Positions 43,068 to 51,821 of a stretch of 64,000 bases of DNA are shown here, piece after piece. A model generated the notes under the pieces. It ran no database searches, had not been told where the DNA came from, and saw only the letters and a list, made by a program, of their open reading frames with translations. The DNA is taken from positions 1-64,000 of the forward strand of contig CAVVJF010000022.1 of NCBI GenBank assembly GCA_963748485.1, in the 5' to 3' direction. This DNA is from DASRWT01 sp963748485. GTDB taxonomy: Bacteria; Methylomirabilota; Methylomirabilia; Rokubacteriales; CSP1-6. Position 1 is the stretch's first letter. Each line of letters begins with the position of its first letter. Made by a program: the position numbers and the translations under genes.

Positions 43068-44285
43068 ATGATCGGACGGAAGCTCGTCGCACTCGCGCTC
43101 GCCGGCGCCCTGCTGGGCGTGGGGCTGGCGTCGGCCGTCGGCGCCCAGACCGTGGTGGGCGTGACGCAGACCGAGATCAAGATCGGCAACACCAACCCCT
43201 ACAGCGGCCCCGCGTCCGCCTACGGGACCATCGGCAAGGTGATCGGCGCCTACTTCAAGAAGGTCAACGATGAGGGTGGCGTCAACGGGCGGAAGATCAA
43301 CTACATCACCCTGGACGACGGCTACAGCCCGCCCAAGGCGGTGGAGATGGTCCGCCGGCTCGTGGAACAGGATCAGGTGGCGCTCCTCTTCCAGACCCTC
43401 GGCACGCCCACCAACTCCGCCATCCACAAGTACATGAACACGCAGAAGGTGCCGCACCTCTTCGTGGCCACCGGCGCCACCAAGTGGAACGACCCCAAGA
43501 ACTTTCCCTGGACGATGGGCTTCCAGCCTAACTACCAGACGGAGGGGCGCGTCTACGCCTCGTACATCCTGAAGAACCTTCCCGACGCCAAGGTCGGGAT
43601 CCTCTACCAGAACGACGACTACGGAAAGGACTACCTCAAGGGCATGGAGGACGGGCTCGGCGCCTCCGCTTCCAAGCTGATCGTGCTCAAGCAGAGCTAC
43701 GAGGTGACCGATCCCACCATCGATTCGCAGATCATCAACTTGAAGAACAGCGGCGCCAACGTCTTCTTCAACGTGACGATCCCGAAGTTCGCGGTGCAGG
43801 CGATCAAGAAGGCGCATGACATCGGCTGGAAGCCCGTGCACTTCCTCAACAACGTGTCGAGCTCGCTGGCCACCGTGCTGAAGCCGGCCGGCCTGGAGGC
43901 CTCCAAGGGCCTGATCACCGCGCTCTACATGAAGGAAGTGACCGATCCGCAGTGGAGCAAGGACAAGGGCTACACGGATTGGGTAGCGTTCATGAAGAAG
44001 TACTACCCCGAGGGGAACCTCGAGGACCAGTCCAACGCCTACGGCTACAACGTGGCGATCCTGATGGTGCAGACCCTCAAGCAGTGCGGGAACGACCTCT
44101 CCCGCGAGAACATCATGAAGCAGGCGGCCAACCTCAAGGACGTGGACCTGCCGCTGCTGCTGCCGGGCATGAAGATCAACACGAGCCCGACGGACCACGC
44201 GCCCATCGAACAGGAGCAGCTCGCGAAGTTCGACGGCGAGCGGTGGGGGCTGTTCGGCGAGATTTTCGACGCCTTCCGGAAGTAG
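43068..44285 (+). CDS. livK: ABC transporter substrate-binding protein LivK (second system)
   Basis: 405 residues. Signal peptide LVALALAGALLGVGLASAVG, then IKIGNTNPYSGPASAYGTIGK, the usual LivK ligand-binding opening. AAGGAGGA lies just upstream of the ATG. VGILYQNDDYGKDYLKGMEDGL is the interdomain segment. The fold is that of branched-chain amino acid/amide/aromatic acid binding proteins; the ligand cannot be told. Last gene of the livGFHM-K operon, followed by a palindromic repeat that can end transcription. Confidence 0.93.
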   Translation: MIGRKLVALALAGALLGVGLASAVGAQTVVGVTQTEIKIGNTNPYSGPASAYGTIGKVIGAYFKKVNDEGGVNGRKINYITLDDGYSPPKAVEMVRRLVEQDQVALLFQTLGTPTNSAIHKYMNTQKVPHLFVATGATKWNDPKNFPWTMGFQPNYQTEGRVYASYILKNLPDAKVGILYQNDDYGKDYLKGMEDGLGASASKLIVLKQSYEVTDPTIDSQIINLKNSGANVFFNVTIPKFAVQAIKKAHDIGWKPVHFLNNVSSSLATVLKPAGLEASKGLITALYMKEVTDPQWSKDKGYTDWVAFMKKYYPEGNLEDQSNAYGYNVAILMVQTLKQCGNDLSRENIMKQAANLKDVDLPLLLPGMKINTSPTDHAPIEQEQLAKFDGERWGLFGEIFDAFRK

Positions 44286-44292
44286 AAGACGC

Positions 44293-44338
44293 CCCCCCTC
44301 ACCCTGCCCTCTCCCCCCAGGGGGGAGAGGGTAGGGGG
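44293..44338. repeat. CCCTCTCCCC palindromic repeat at a convergent gene end
   Basis: CCCTCACC-TGCCCTCTCCCC, loop, GGGGGGAGAGGGTAGGGG. It fills the 53-nt gap between livK and the convergent nifU-like gene, 8 nt after the livK stop and ending directly at the nifU-like stop. Its stem of about 12 bp could act as a bidirectional terminator, though there is no U-tract. Confidence 0.85.
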
Positions 44339-44617
44339 TTATTTGCTGGGGGCGTAGTAGGGGTTGGAGCCCGAGGCGTGGTCGGTGGTGTCCAGCACTT
44401 CCTCGACTTCGGGCAACTCTTCCTTGATCAGCCGCTCGATCCCCGATTTCAGCGTGATGTCGGCGGCCCCGCAGCCCTGGCAGCCCCCGCCCATCTGCAA
44501 GTAGACCTTGTTGTCCTTGACGTCGATCAGGTCTACGAACCCGCCGTGGCCGGCCACCGCGGGGTTGATCATGGACTCGATCAGCTGCTGCACCCGGGTC
44601 TTCAGATCCTCGCTCAT
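44339..44617 (-). CDS. NifU-like Fe-S cluster protein
   Basis: 92 residues. It is the C-terminal-type NifU domain: ESMINPAVAGHGGFVDLIDV and QMGGGCQGCGAADITLKSGIE, with the CxxC pair that carries an iron-sulfur cluster, then LIKEELPEV. AAGGAGG lies 6 nt before the ATG at 44617. It is 20 nt downstream of the extended radical SAM gene's TAG stop, so the two are probably co-transcribed, and it could supply a cluster to that enzyme (inference). It is also a general Nfu-type carrier candidate. Confidence 0.93.
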   Translation of the reverse strand: MSEDLKTRVQQLIESMINPAVAGHGGFVDLIDVKDNKVYLQMGGGCQGCGAADITLKSGIERLIKEELPEVEEVLDTTDHASGSNPYYAPSK

Positions 44618-44637
44618 GCTCGACCTCCTTGGCCCTG

Positions 44638-46089
44638 CTAGATCACTACTGTACTCGAATAACCGGTAAGGGCCAACTGGCCCTTGGTGGGCTCCGCTCA
44701 GCAGAACCAGGGCTCGGTGAGGCGGGGCGGGCGCGCGCGGTCGGGGCTCAGCCGGGGCGCCAGCGGCGCGGGGGCCGGCTCTCCGGCCGCCTCCGCGGCC
44801 AGGGCCCGCACGCGATCGAACGTGACCGCCGCGTCCTCGGCCCGCGGGGCGGCTTCCGCGATGAGCGCGGCCACGCGGGCCTGTAGCGCGTCCATACCCG
44901 GGTCGGGATGCCGCCACGTGTAGGAGAAATCCGCCTCGACCAGGTCGCCCAGATGCGGCCCCATGCCCGGATGCGCGGCCAGCAGCGAACCCGGCGGCAC
45001 GAGCAGGCGCAGCGAGTACTGCACGGGATCGACGTGGTCGACCAGCGCGTTTTCCTCCACCCAGTCGAGCATCGCCGCGTAGTCCGCGCGCGTGGTCCAC
45101 GGCGTGAAGGCCACCCAGGTGGGGCGGAGGGCGAGGCCGGCCGCGCGCGCGGCGGCCAGCGCCGCGTCCACGTCCACGCGGGTATGGCCCTTGTCGAGGT
45201 GGGCCAGCACCGTGTCCGAGAGCGACTCCACCGCGGAGACAACGAAGAGGGCGCCGAGCGCCGCCAGCTCGGGCAGGAGGTCGCGCCGCCGCAGGAGATG
45301 CTCCACCTTGGCGGTGAAGTCCCAGGTCAGGGCGGGGAACTCGGCGTGAAGCCGCCGCGCCACCGCGATCGCATGCCCCGGCCCGTTGAGGAAGTCGGGA
45401 TCGCCGAAGGTGATGTGCTCCGCCCCCGCCTCCACCTGCTGGCGTACGTCGGCCAGCACCGTGTCGGCGGGCACGACGAAGAAGCGGCCACCGTAGACGG
45501 GCGGGATGGGGCAGTGCCGGCAGAGATGCCGGCAGCCCCGGCTGGCCTCCACGTAGCCGACCAGCGACTGGCGCCCGTCGCGCTCGAGCCGCGCGTAGGT
45601 CTTCAGCGAGGGCAGCGCGGCGCGGCTCGGCGTCGGCAGCGTGAGCCGGGCGATGTGCGGGCCCGCGACCTCGCCCGCGCGCCGCACGCCCGGCAGCGGG
45701 CCCGGCCGACCCGACTCCAGCGCTTCCGCGAGATCGGCCAGCGGCGCTTCCACCTCGCCGCCGATGACGCTGTCCACGCCATGGGCGAGGAGGTAGTCGG
45801 CGTTCAGCGTGGCGTAGAGCCCGTAGAACGCGAGATGGCAGCCGGGATTGAGTCGGCGTACCCGCTCGGCCACGCCGACGCCCACGCGAAGTGCGGTGTG
45901 CATGGGGACGGAGATCGCCACCAGCCGCGCACGCTTGACCTTCTCGGCATCCAGCGGCTCGACGGACACGTCCAGCACGGCGGGCGCGAACCCGCGGGCC
46001 TCCAGGGCGGCGGCCGGCCACGCCACCGCCAGAGGCTGATGCCCCAGCTCGTAGCACGCGACCAGCAAGACCGACCCCGGCGTCCTCAC
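44638..46089 (-). CDS. Radical SAM selenoprotein with B12-binding-like N-domain and Cys-Sec-Ala-Glu-Pro tail
   Basis: 483 residues if TGA at 44698-44700 is read as selenocysteine (residue 464); 463 if it is a stop. N-terminal residues 1-130 resemble a cobalamin-binding Rossmann domain. SRGCRHLCRHCP holds the SAM cluster cysteines at 186, 190 and 193 (CxxxCxxC), followed by HITFGDPDFLNG and a TIM-barrel region. After EPWFC comes TGA, then AEPTKGQL and 11 more residues to a TAG. A stem-loop begins 12 nt after the TGA. From memory, protein databases name such proteins 'CUAEP/CCAEP-tail radical SAM (seleno)protein'; the reaction is unknown. It is flanked by a small coiled-coil gene upstream and a NifU-like gene downstream on the same strand. 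Confidence 0.85.
44668..44685 (-). promoter_or_regulatory. Bacterial SECIS-like stem-loop
   Basis: In the transcript, 12 nt after the UGA, AAGGGCC and GGCCCUU form a 7-bp perfect stem closing an AGUU tetraloop. An outer GCC/GGU pairing across a 4x3 internal loop can extend it. The apical loop begins 19 nt after the UGA and has a G and U at its 5' side, within the range known for bacterial SECIS elements (loop 16-37 nt from the UGA, at least one G among the first loop bases). Such a hairpin recruits SelB with Sec-tRNA to decode UGA. Lies entirely within the coding extension. Confidence 0.75.
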
Positions 46090-46113
46090 GAGGTCGAGTC
46101 TACATGAGGGAGG

Positions 46114-46458
46114 CTACGAGAAGCTGGGCTCGCGCGAGACGTCGGAGCGGGCGGCGGGCGCGCGCAGGCGGAGCACCGCGTCCTGCAGCACGCGATTGAG
46201 CCCCTCGGTGAGGAGCTCGGCGGTCTCGACACGATCGCGCCGGAGGCGCTCGTTCTCGCTCTGAAGGGCGTCGAGCTCGCGCCGGAGGTCGTTCACTTCC
46301 TGGAGTAGCCGCGCGGCGGCGCGCTCGGTGGCGTCGAGCCGCTCGCGCAGGCGATCGTGCTCGTGGAGGATCACCGGAATCGCCGCGAAGACGCCCGCGC
46401 TGTCCTCGATCCAGCGGCTGATCCGTTGCCGGGCGTCGCGAAACTGAAGGTCGTCCAT
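46114..46458 (-). CDS. Small coiled-coil protein of unknown function
   Basis: 114 residues. After a short N-terminal segment (RQRISRWIEDSAGVFAAIP) comes a long heptad-rich coiled coil (RLRERLDATERAAARLLQEV through SENERLRRDR, about 38-80), then a helix EGLNRVLQDAVLRL. No signal peptide or membrane span. It ends 24 nt before the radical SAM gene on the same strand, so is probably its operon partner. I do not recognise a family. Confidence 0.6.
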   Translation of the reverse strand: MDDLQFRDARQRISRWIEDSAGVFAAIPVILHEHDRLRERLDATERAAARLLQEVNDLRRELDALQSENERLRRDRVETAELLTEGLNRVLQDAVLRLRAPAARSDVSREPSFS

Positions 46459-46555
46459 GCGACAAGTCTAGCACAGCATGTGGACTTCGCGGAGATGTAC
46501 AACCCCAATATGTGGTGGACATTAGAGGCGCGGCCCCGTGCTAGCCTCGTTCTTC

Positions 46556-47800
46556 ATGACCGCGCCCGCCGCGCCGCCGCGCTCCGCCGCCACCATCTTC
46601 ATCTTCATCACGGTGATGCTCGACATGCTGGCGCTCGGCCTGATCGTGCCGGTGCTGCCCCCGCTGGTGGCGACGTTCCTGGGCGGCGACACCGCCCGGG
46701 CCGCCGCGGTCTACGGGCTCTTCGGCACCGTCTGGGCACTCATGCAGTTCCTCGCCTCGCCCGTGCTGGGCGCGCTCTCCGATCGCTTCGGCCGGCGGCC
46801 GGTCATCCTCCTCTCGAACCTGGGGCTCGGCCTCGACTACGTTCTCATGGCCCTCGCCCCTGATCTGGTGTGGCTCTTCGTGGGGCGCGTGCTCTCCGGT
46901 GTCACCGCGGCGAGCGTCGCCACCGCCGGCGCCTATATCGCGGACGTGACGCCGCCGGAGCGGCGCGCGGGCGCGTTCGGGCTGCTCGGCGCCGCCTTCG
47001 GCATCGGCTTCGTGCTGGGGCCGGCCAGCGGGGGGCTGCTCGGCGCGGTGGACCCGCGGCTACCCTTCTGGGCGGCGGCGGGGCTGAGCTTCCTCAACTT
47101 TCTCTACGGGCTCGTCGTGCTCCCGGAATCGCTGCCGCGCGAGCGGCGCGCGCGCTTCGTGTGGAAGACGGCCAGCCCGCTGGGCGCCCTCGCGTTCCTG
47201 CGCGCGGATCTCGTGCTGCTCGGCCTCGCCGCCGTGGTGTTCCTGGGCCGCGTCGCCCACGACGTGTTGCCGAGTACCTTCGTGCTCTACGCGGGTTATC
47301 GCTTTGGCTGGGACGAGCGGGCGCTGGGGCTGTTCCTGGCCGGCGTGGGCGTGTCGACCATGATCGTCTCCGGCGCGCTGGTCCAGCCCATCGTGCGGCG
47401 CCTGGGCGAGCGCCGCGCGTTGCTGCTGGGGCTCGCCTGCGGCGCGGCTGGCTTCGCGCTCTACGGGCTCGCGTCCAACGGGGCCATCGCCATGCTCGCG
47501 GTTCCCATCCAGGCGCTCTGGGGCGTGTCCGGTCCCGCCGCCCAGGCGCTGATGACCCGACGAGTCGCTTCGTCCGAGCAGGGGCGGCTCCAGGGCGCGA
47601 TCGCGAGCCTCACGGGCATCGCGGGGCTCATCGGGCCCGGCCTCTTCACCCTCACGTTTGCCTATTTCATCTCCGGCCCGAGCCTGCTTCCAGGGGCGCC
47701 CATGCTGCTCGCCGCACTCCTGCTGATGGCGTCGATCGCGCTGGCGTGGCGTGTGACGGCGGCCCCTCACCCTGCCCTCTCCCCAGAGGGGAGAGGGTAG
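46556..47800 (+). CDS. MFS exporter (TetA/multidrug-like)
   Basis: 414 residues with about 12 membrane spans. ITVMLDMLALGLIVPVLPPLV is the DHA1-family first helix, GALSDRFGRRPVILLSNLGL the conserved cytoplasmic loop, and GPASGGLLGAVDPRLPFWAAA the helix 5 antiporter region, as in TetA-type drug/H+ antiporters. ATG at 46556 is preferred. Odd: the last residues (AAPHPALSPEGRG) and the TAG stop are encoded by a copy of the palindromic repeat at 47763-47802, so the native C-terminus has been replaced or extended. Confidence 0.88.
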   Translation: MTAPAAPPRSAATIFIFITVMLDMLALGLIVPVLPPLVATFLGGDTARAAAVYGLFGTVWALMQFLASPVLGALSDRFGRRPVILLSNLGLGLDYVLMALAPDLVWLFVGRVLSGVTAASVATAGAYIADVTPPERRAGAFGLLGAAFGIGFVLGPASGGLLGAVDPRLPFWAAAGLSFLNFLYGLVVLPESLPRERRARFVWKTASPLGALAFLRADLVLLGLAAVVFLGRVAHDVLPSTFVLYAGYRFGWDERALGLFLAGVGVSTMIVSGALVQPIVRRLGERRALLLGLACGAAGFALYGLASNGAIAMLAVPIQALWGVSGPAAQALMTRRVASSEQGRLQGAIASLTGIAGLIGPGLFTLTFAYFISGPSLLPGAPMLLAALLLMASIALAWRVTAAPHPALSPEGRG

Positions 47801-47861
47801 GGCTCCCGCTCCCTCGTCAAGCTCCCTCTCCCCCGTTGGGGGAGAGGGGAGGGTGAGGGGG
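47763..47861. repeat. Two CCCTCTCCCC palindromic repeats between convergent genes
   Basis: Copies at 47763-47802 and 47821-47861. The first is CCCTCACC-TGCCCTCTCCCC plus GGGGAGAGGGTAGGG and forms the coding 3' end of the MFS gene. The second is CTCCCTCTCCCCC plus GGGGGAGAGGGGAGGG and lies inside the 3' end of tctA. Only 16 nt separate the two stop codons. Confidence 0.88.
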
Positions 47862-49415
47862 TGCCGGCGGGTGAGGGGGCGCCGGCGGTTGAGGGGGCGC
47901 CGGCGGGTGAGGGGGCGCCGGCGGTTGAGGGGGCACGGGCCGCCACCATCGAATCAGCGGTGGGGCGATCAGGGCGATGACGCCCAGCAGCAGCAGCGCC
48001 AGCGTGATGGGGCGCGCCAGGAACGCGAGCACGCTGCCGCGCTCCATGAAGAGGGCCTGGCGGAGCGTCTTCTCCATGAGCGGCCCCAGCACCAGCGCCA
48101 CCACGAGGGGCGAGGGATCGATGGCGAGCTTGCGTAACACGTAGCCGAAGACGCCGAAGACGACCAGCACCCAGAGATCGAGCTGGCTGTTGTTGAGGCT
48201 GTAGGCGCCCACGAGGCAGAGCAGGAGCACCAGCGTCGCCAGCACGTGCTGGGGCAGGCGCAGCACGCTCACGAAGAGCCCCACCAGCGGCAGGTTCAGG
48301 ATCAGCAGGAAGATATTGCCCACGTACATGCTGGCGACGACGCCCCAGAACACCTCCGGCCGCTGGCTGATGAGGAGCGGGCCCGGCTGGATGCCGGTGA
48401 TGACGAGCGCGCCGAGCAGGATGGCGGTGGCCGGCGAGAACGGAATGCCGAGCGAGAGCAACGGCACCATGGCCCCGGCGGTGGCGCCGTTGTTCGCCGC
48501 CTCCGGCCCCGCTACTCCCTCGATGGCGCCCTTGCCGAATCGCTCCGGCGTCTTCGACATCTTGCGCTCGAGCGTATAGGAGATGAACGTCGCGAGCACG
48601 GAGGCGGGGCCGGGCACGAGCCCGGTGAGAAAGCCCACCACCGAGCCGCGCGCGATGGGCCACGCCGAGAGACGCCACTCGCCGCGGGTCGGCAGTAGCT
48701 CGCGCATGCGCACGGAGGCGATGTGGGCCTTGCGCAGGCCCGACTCCGCGATCAGCATCACCTCCGCGACGCCGTAGAGTCCCATGATGACCGGCACCAG
48801 CTCCACGCCCTGCGAGAGCTGGGTGGAGCCGAAGGTGAAGCGGCGCACCGCGGAGATCGGCTCCATGCCGATGGTGCCCAGCGCCAGCCCGATCGCCACC
48901 ATCGCGAGGGCGTGGATCACAGAACCGCCGGACAGGCGCGAGAGCAGGAGCAGCCCCGACACCGCCAGCGCGAAGTACTCGGGAGGGCCGAAGCGCAGCG
49001 CCTGGTCGGCGAGCCAGGAGGCGGCGAGGACGATGCCGACCACGCCCACCGAGCCCGAGATGAACGAGCCGACCGCCGCCACCGAGAGGGCGGCGCCCGC
49101 CCGCCCGTTCCGCGTCATCTGATAGCCGTCGATCGCGGTCACCACCGAGGAAGCCTCGCCCGGCACGTTGACGAGGATGGAGGTGGTCGAGCCTCCGTAC
49201 ATGGAGCCGTAGTAGATGCCGGCCAGCATGATGAGCGCCGTCGCCGGCTGCAGCGTGAACGTCGAGGGCAGGAGCAGCGCCATCGCCCCCACCGGCCCGA
49301 TGCCGGGCAGGATGCCGACGATGGTGCCGATCAGGACGCCGACGAAACAGGCGAACAGATTGGTGGGCGTCAGCGCGACGACGAAGCCGTAGGCGAGGCC
49401 TTCCAGCGGGCCCAT
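47817..49415 (-). CDS. tctA: Tripartite tricarboxylate transporter permease TctA
   Basis: 532 residues, longer than the usual ~500. The N-terminal GIVGILPGIGPVGAMALLLPS and TALIMLAGIYYGSMYGGSTTSIL are TctA signatures, with GFLTGLVPGPASVLATF in the repeat half; about 10-12 membrane segments. It transports a carboxylate, captured by TctC, with a cation gradient. The extra C-terminus is a Pro-rich tail, coded by four 18-bp tandem repeats, then LSPNGGEGA coded by the palindromic repeat; both are probably late additions. Third gene of tctCBA. Confidence 0.93.
   Translation of the reverse strand: MGPLEGLAYGFVVALTPTNLFACFVGVLIGTIVGILPGIGPVGAMALLLPSTFTLQPATALIMLAGIYYGSMYGGSTTSILVNVPGEASSVVTAIDGYQMTRNGRAGAALSVAAVGSFISGSVGVVGIVLAASWLADQALRFGPPEYFALAVSGLLLLSRLSGGSVIHALAMVAIGLALGTIGMEPISAVRRFTFGSTQLSQGVELVPVIMGLYGVAEVMLIAESGLRKAHIASVRMRELLPTRGEWRLSAWPIARGSVVGFLTGLVPGPASVLATFISYTLERKMSKTPERFGKGAIEGVAGPEAANNGATAGAMVPLLSLGIPFSPATAILLGALVITGIQPGPLLISQRPEVFWGVVASMYVGNIFLLILNLPLVGLFVSVLRLPQHVLATLVLLLCLVGAYSLNNSQLDLWVLVVFGVFGYVLRKLAIDPSPLVVALVLGPLMEKTLRQALFMERGSVLAFLARPITLALLLLGVIALIAPPLIRWWRPVPPQPPAPPHPPAPPQPPAPPHPPAPPHPPLSPNGGEGA
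47863..47934. repeat. 18-bp tandem repeat, four units, within tctA
   Basis: Four units of GCCGGCGGKTGAGGGGGC (47863-47880, 47881-47898, 47899-47916, 47917-47934), alternating G and T at the ninth base so that the true period is 36 bp x 2. Read on the minus strand in the tctA frame, they encode alternating PPAPPH and PPAPPQ units. A partial unit flanks them. The length (18 = 6 codons) keeps frame, so copy number could change without breaking tctA. Confidence 0.92.
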
Positions 49416-49429
49416 GGGCGGTCGGGGCG

Positions 49430-49867
49430 TCAGTCGAGCAGCACGCCGCGGGGCAGGGGCACCCCCAGCAGCGTGGCGAAGGCGTAGTAGGAGGCGAGGG
49501 CGCTGACGGCGCCGATGACGAGCGCGGACGTCCAGCGCGCCCCCAGGCCGCGGAGAAGCAGGCCGGTGAAGAGAAAGGCGGCGAGCGGATAGCCCGTCCA
49601 GGGCAGCGCGAGGCAGAATCCCGCGAGAAGACCGGCGGTGGCAAGCACGCGCCCGCGCGCATCCGCCGCGAGGGCGACGACGCCCGCCGCCCTGCCCCGC
49701 ACGCTCGCCAGCCAGGCGCCGACCACGACGGCGCCGAAGATCCCGACGGCGAGCGGATAGAAGCCGGCGCCCGGCCGCGCCGTGGTGCCGAGCGGCAGCC
49801 CCCAGGCGCTGGCGAGGTAGATCAAGCTGGCCGCGAGAACGCCGACGGCCAGGAGCCGCTCGACCAT
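49430..49867 (-). CDS. tctB: Tripartite tricarboxylate transporter subunit TctB
   Basis: 145 residues with four membrane spans. LPLGTTARPGAGFYPLAVGI is the TctB signature, followed by the second pair of spans with LPWTGYPLAAFLFTGLLL. It is the small membrane subunit needed with TctA. 14 nt before tctA and 4 nt after tctC in transcription order. Confidence 0.92.
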   Translation of the reverse strand: MVERLLAVGVLAASLIYLASAWGLPLGTTARPGAGFYPLAVGIFGAVVVGAWLASVRGRAAGVVALAADARGRVLATAGLLAGFCLALPWTGYPLAAFLFTGLLLRGLGARWTSALVIGAVSALASYYAFATLLGVPLPRGVLLD

Positions 49868-49871
49868 GCCG

Positions 49872-50837
49872 CTACTTCTTCTTGATCATGCCCAGGGCGC
49901 TGAGGATCTCGGTGTGGCTCTTGTATTCCTTCCACAGGTCGGCGCGGAGCGCGTCCCCCGCGCGATAGTCGATGTCGATCACCCGCTGCTTGATGGTGTT
50001 GACGAACTGCGGCTCTTCCATCGCCGCCTTGACGGCGTCGTGGATGTACTTCACCACGGGCGCGGGCGTGCCCTTGGGCACGACGTACATGAACCACGCG
50101 CCGCTGGGCGTGTCGGTACCCACGCCCAGCTCCTTCGCGGTGGGCGCGTCGGGGAACGCCGGGTGCCGCTTGGTCTGGGACACCATGAGCACGCGCATCT
50201 TGCCGCCGTCCACCAGCGGCTTCACCTCGCCCGGCTGCGCCATCAGGGCCTCGACGTGGCCGCCGAGCAGCGCCGGACTCGACTCGCCCCAGCCCGAAAA
50301 TGGCACGTGGGTGAGGTCCACGTTGCCCAGGCGCTTGATGGTCTCGAAATTGAGGTGGCTCGAGGTGCCCTCGCCGGGCGAGCCCATTCGCAGCTTGCCT
50401 GGGCTGGCCTTGGCCGCGCCCAGCAGCTCCTGCGGCGTCTTCCACGGCGCGTCACCCTTGACGGCGACCAGCGAGTAGAACGACACCACGTTGATGATCG
50501 GTATGTAGTCGTCCGGCGTCTTGTAGGGCAGGTCGTTCAGCTGCGGGTGAATGACGAGGGTCGACAGCGGCGCCAGGATCATCGTGTAGCCGTCGGGCTT
50601 GGCCCCCACCAGCTCGGCCACCGCCAGGGAGCCGCCGCCGCCGGGTCGCGAGACGATGCCGATGCCCTTGGGGAACTTCTTCTTCATGCCCTCGGCGAGG
50701 GCACGCGCCACGATGTCCACCATGCCGCCGGCCGGGTAGCCGGTGAGCACGGTGATGGGGCGCTCGGGGTACTCGGCGGCAGCCGGCATGGCGGCCGCGG
50801 TGAGGACGAGCAGAGCGATCGAGAGGATCTTGAACAT
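49872..50837 (-). CDS. tctC: Tripartite tricarboxylate transporter substrate-binding protein TctC
   Basis: 321 residues. Signal peptide ILSIALLVLTAAAMPAAAEY, then YPERPITVLTGYPAGGMVDIVARAL and VVSRPGGGGSLAVAEL, the Bug/TctC family opening. HVPFSGWGESSPALLGGHVEA is the ligand-binding segment. AGGAGG lies 4 nt before ATG 50837. Bug proteins bind di- or tricarboxylates, aromatic acids or nicotinate; the ligand is unknown. First gene of tctCBA; the frame upstream of 50837 overlaps the Dpp ATPase gene and is not used. Confidence 0.93.
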   Translation of the reverse strand: MFKILSIALLVLTAAAMPAAAEYPERPITVLTGYPAGGMVDIVARALAEGMKKKFPKGIGIVSRPGGGGSLAVAELVGAKPDGYTMILAPLSTLVIHPQLNDLPYKTPDDYIPIINVVSFYSLVAVKGDAPWKTPQELLGAAKASPGKLRMGSPGEGTSSHLNFETIKRLGNVDLTHVPFSGWGESSPALLGGHVEALMAQPGEVKPLVDGGKMRVLMVSQTKRHPAFPDAPTAKELGVGTDTPSGAWFMYVVPKGTPAPVVKYIHDAVKAAMEEPQFVNTIKQRVIDIDYRAGDALRADLWKEYKSHTEILSALGMIKKK

Positions 50838-50845
50838 GTCGCCTC

Positions 50846-51811
<966 letters not shown>

Positions 51812-51821
51812 GTGGGCGGGC

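Noticed and set aside
47863..47934. CRISPR-like array
   Set aside because: The 18-bp units are directly adjacent with no spacers and lie inside a coding region.
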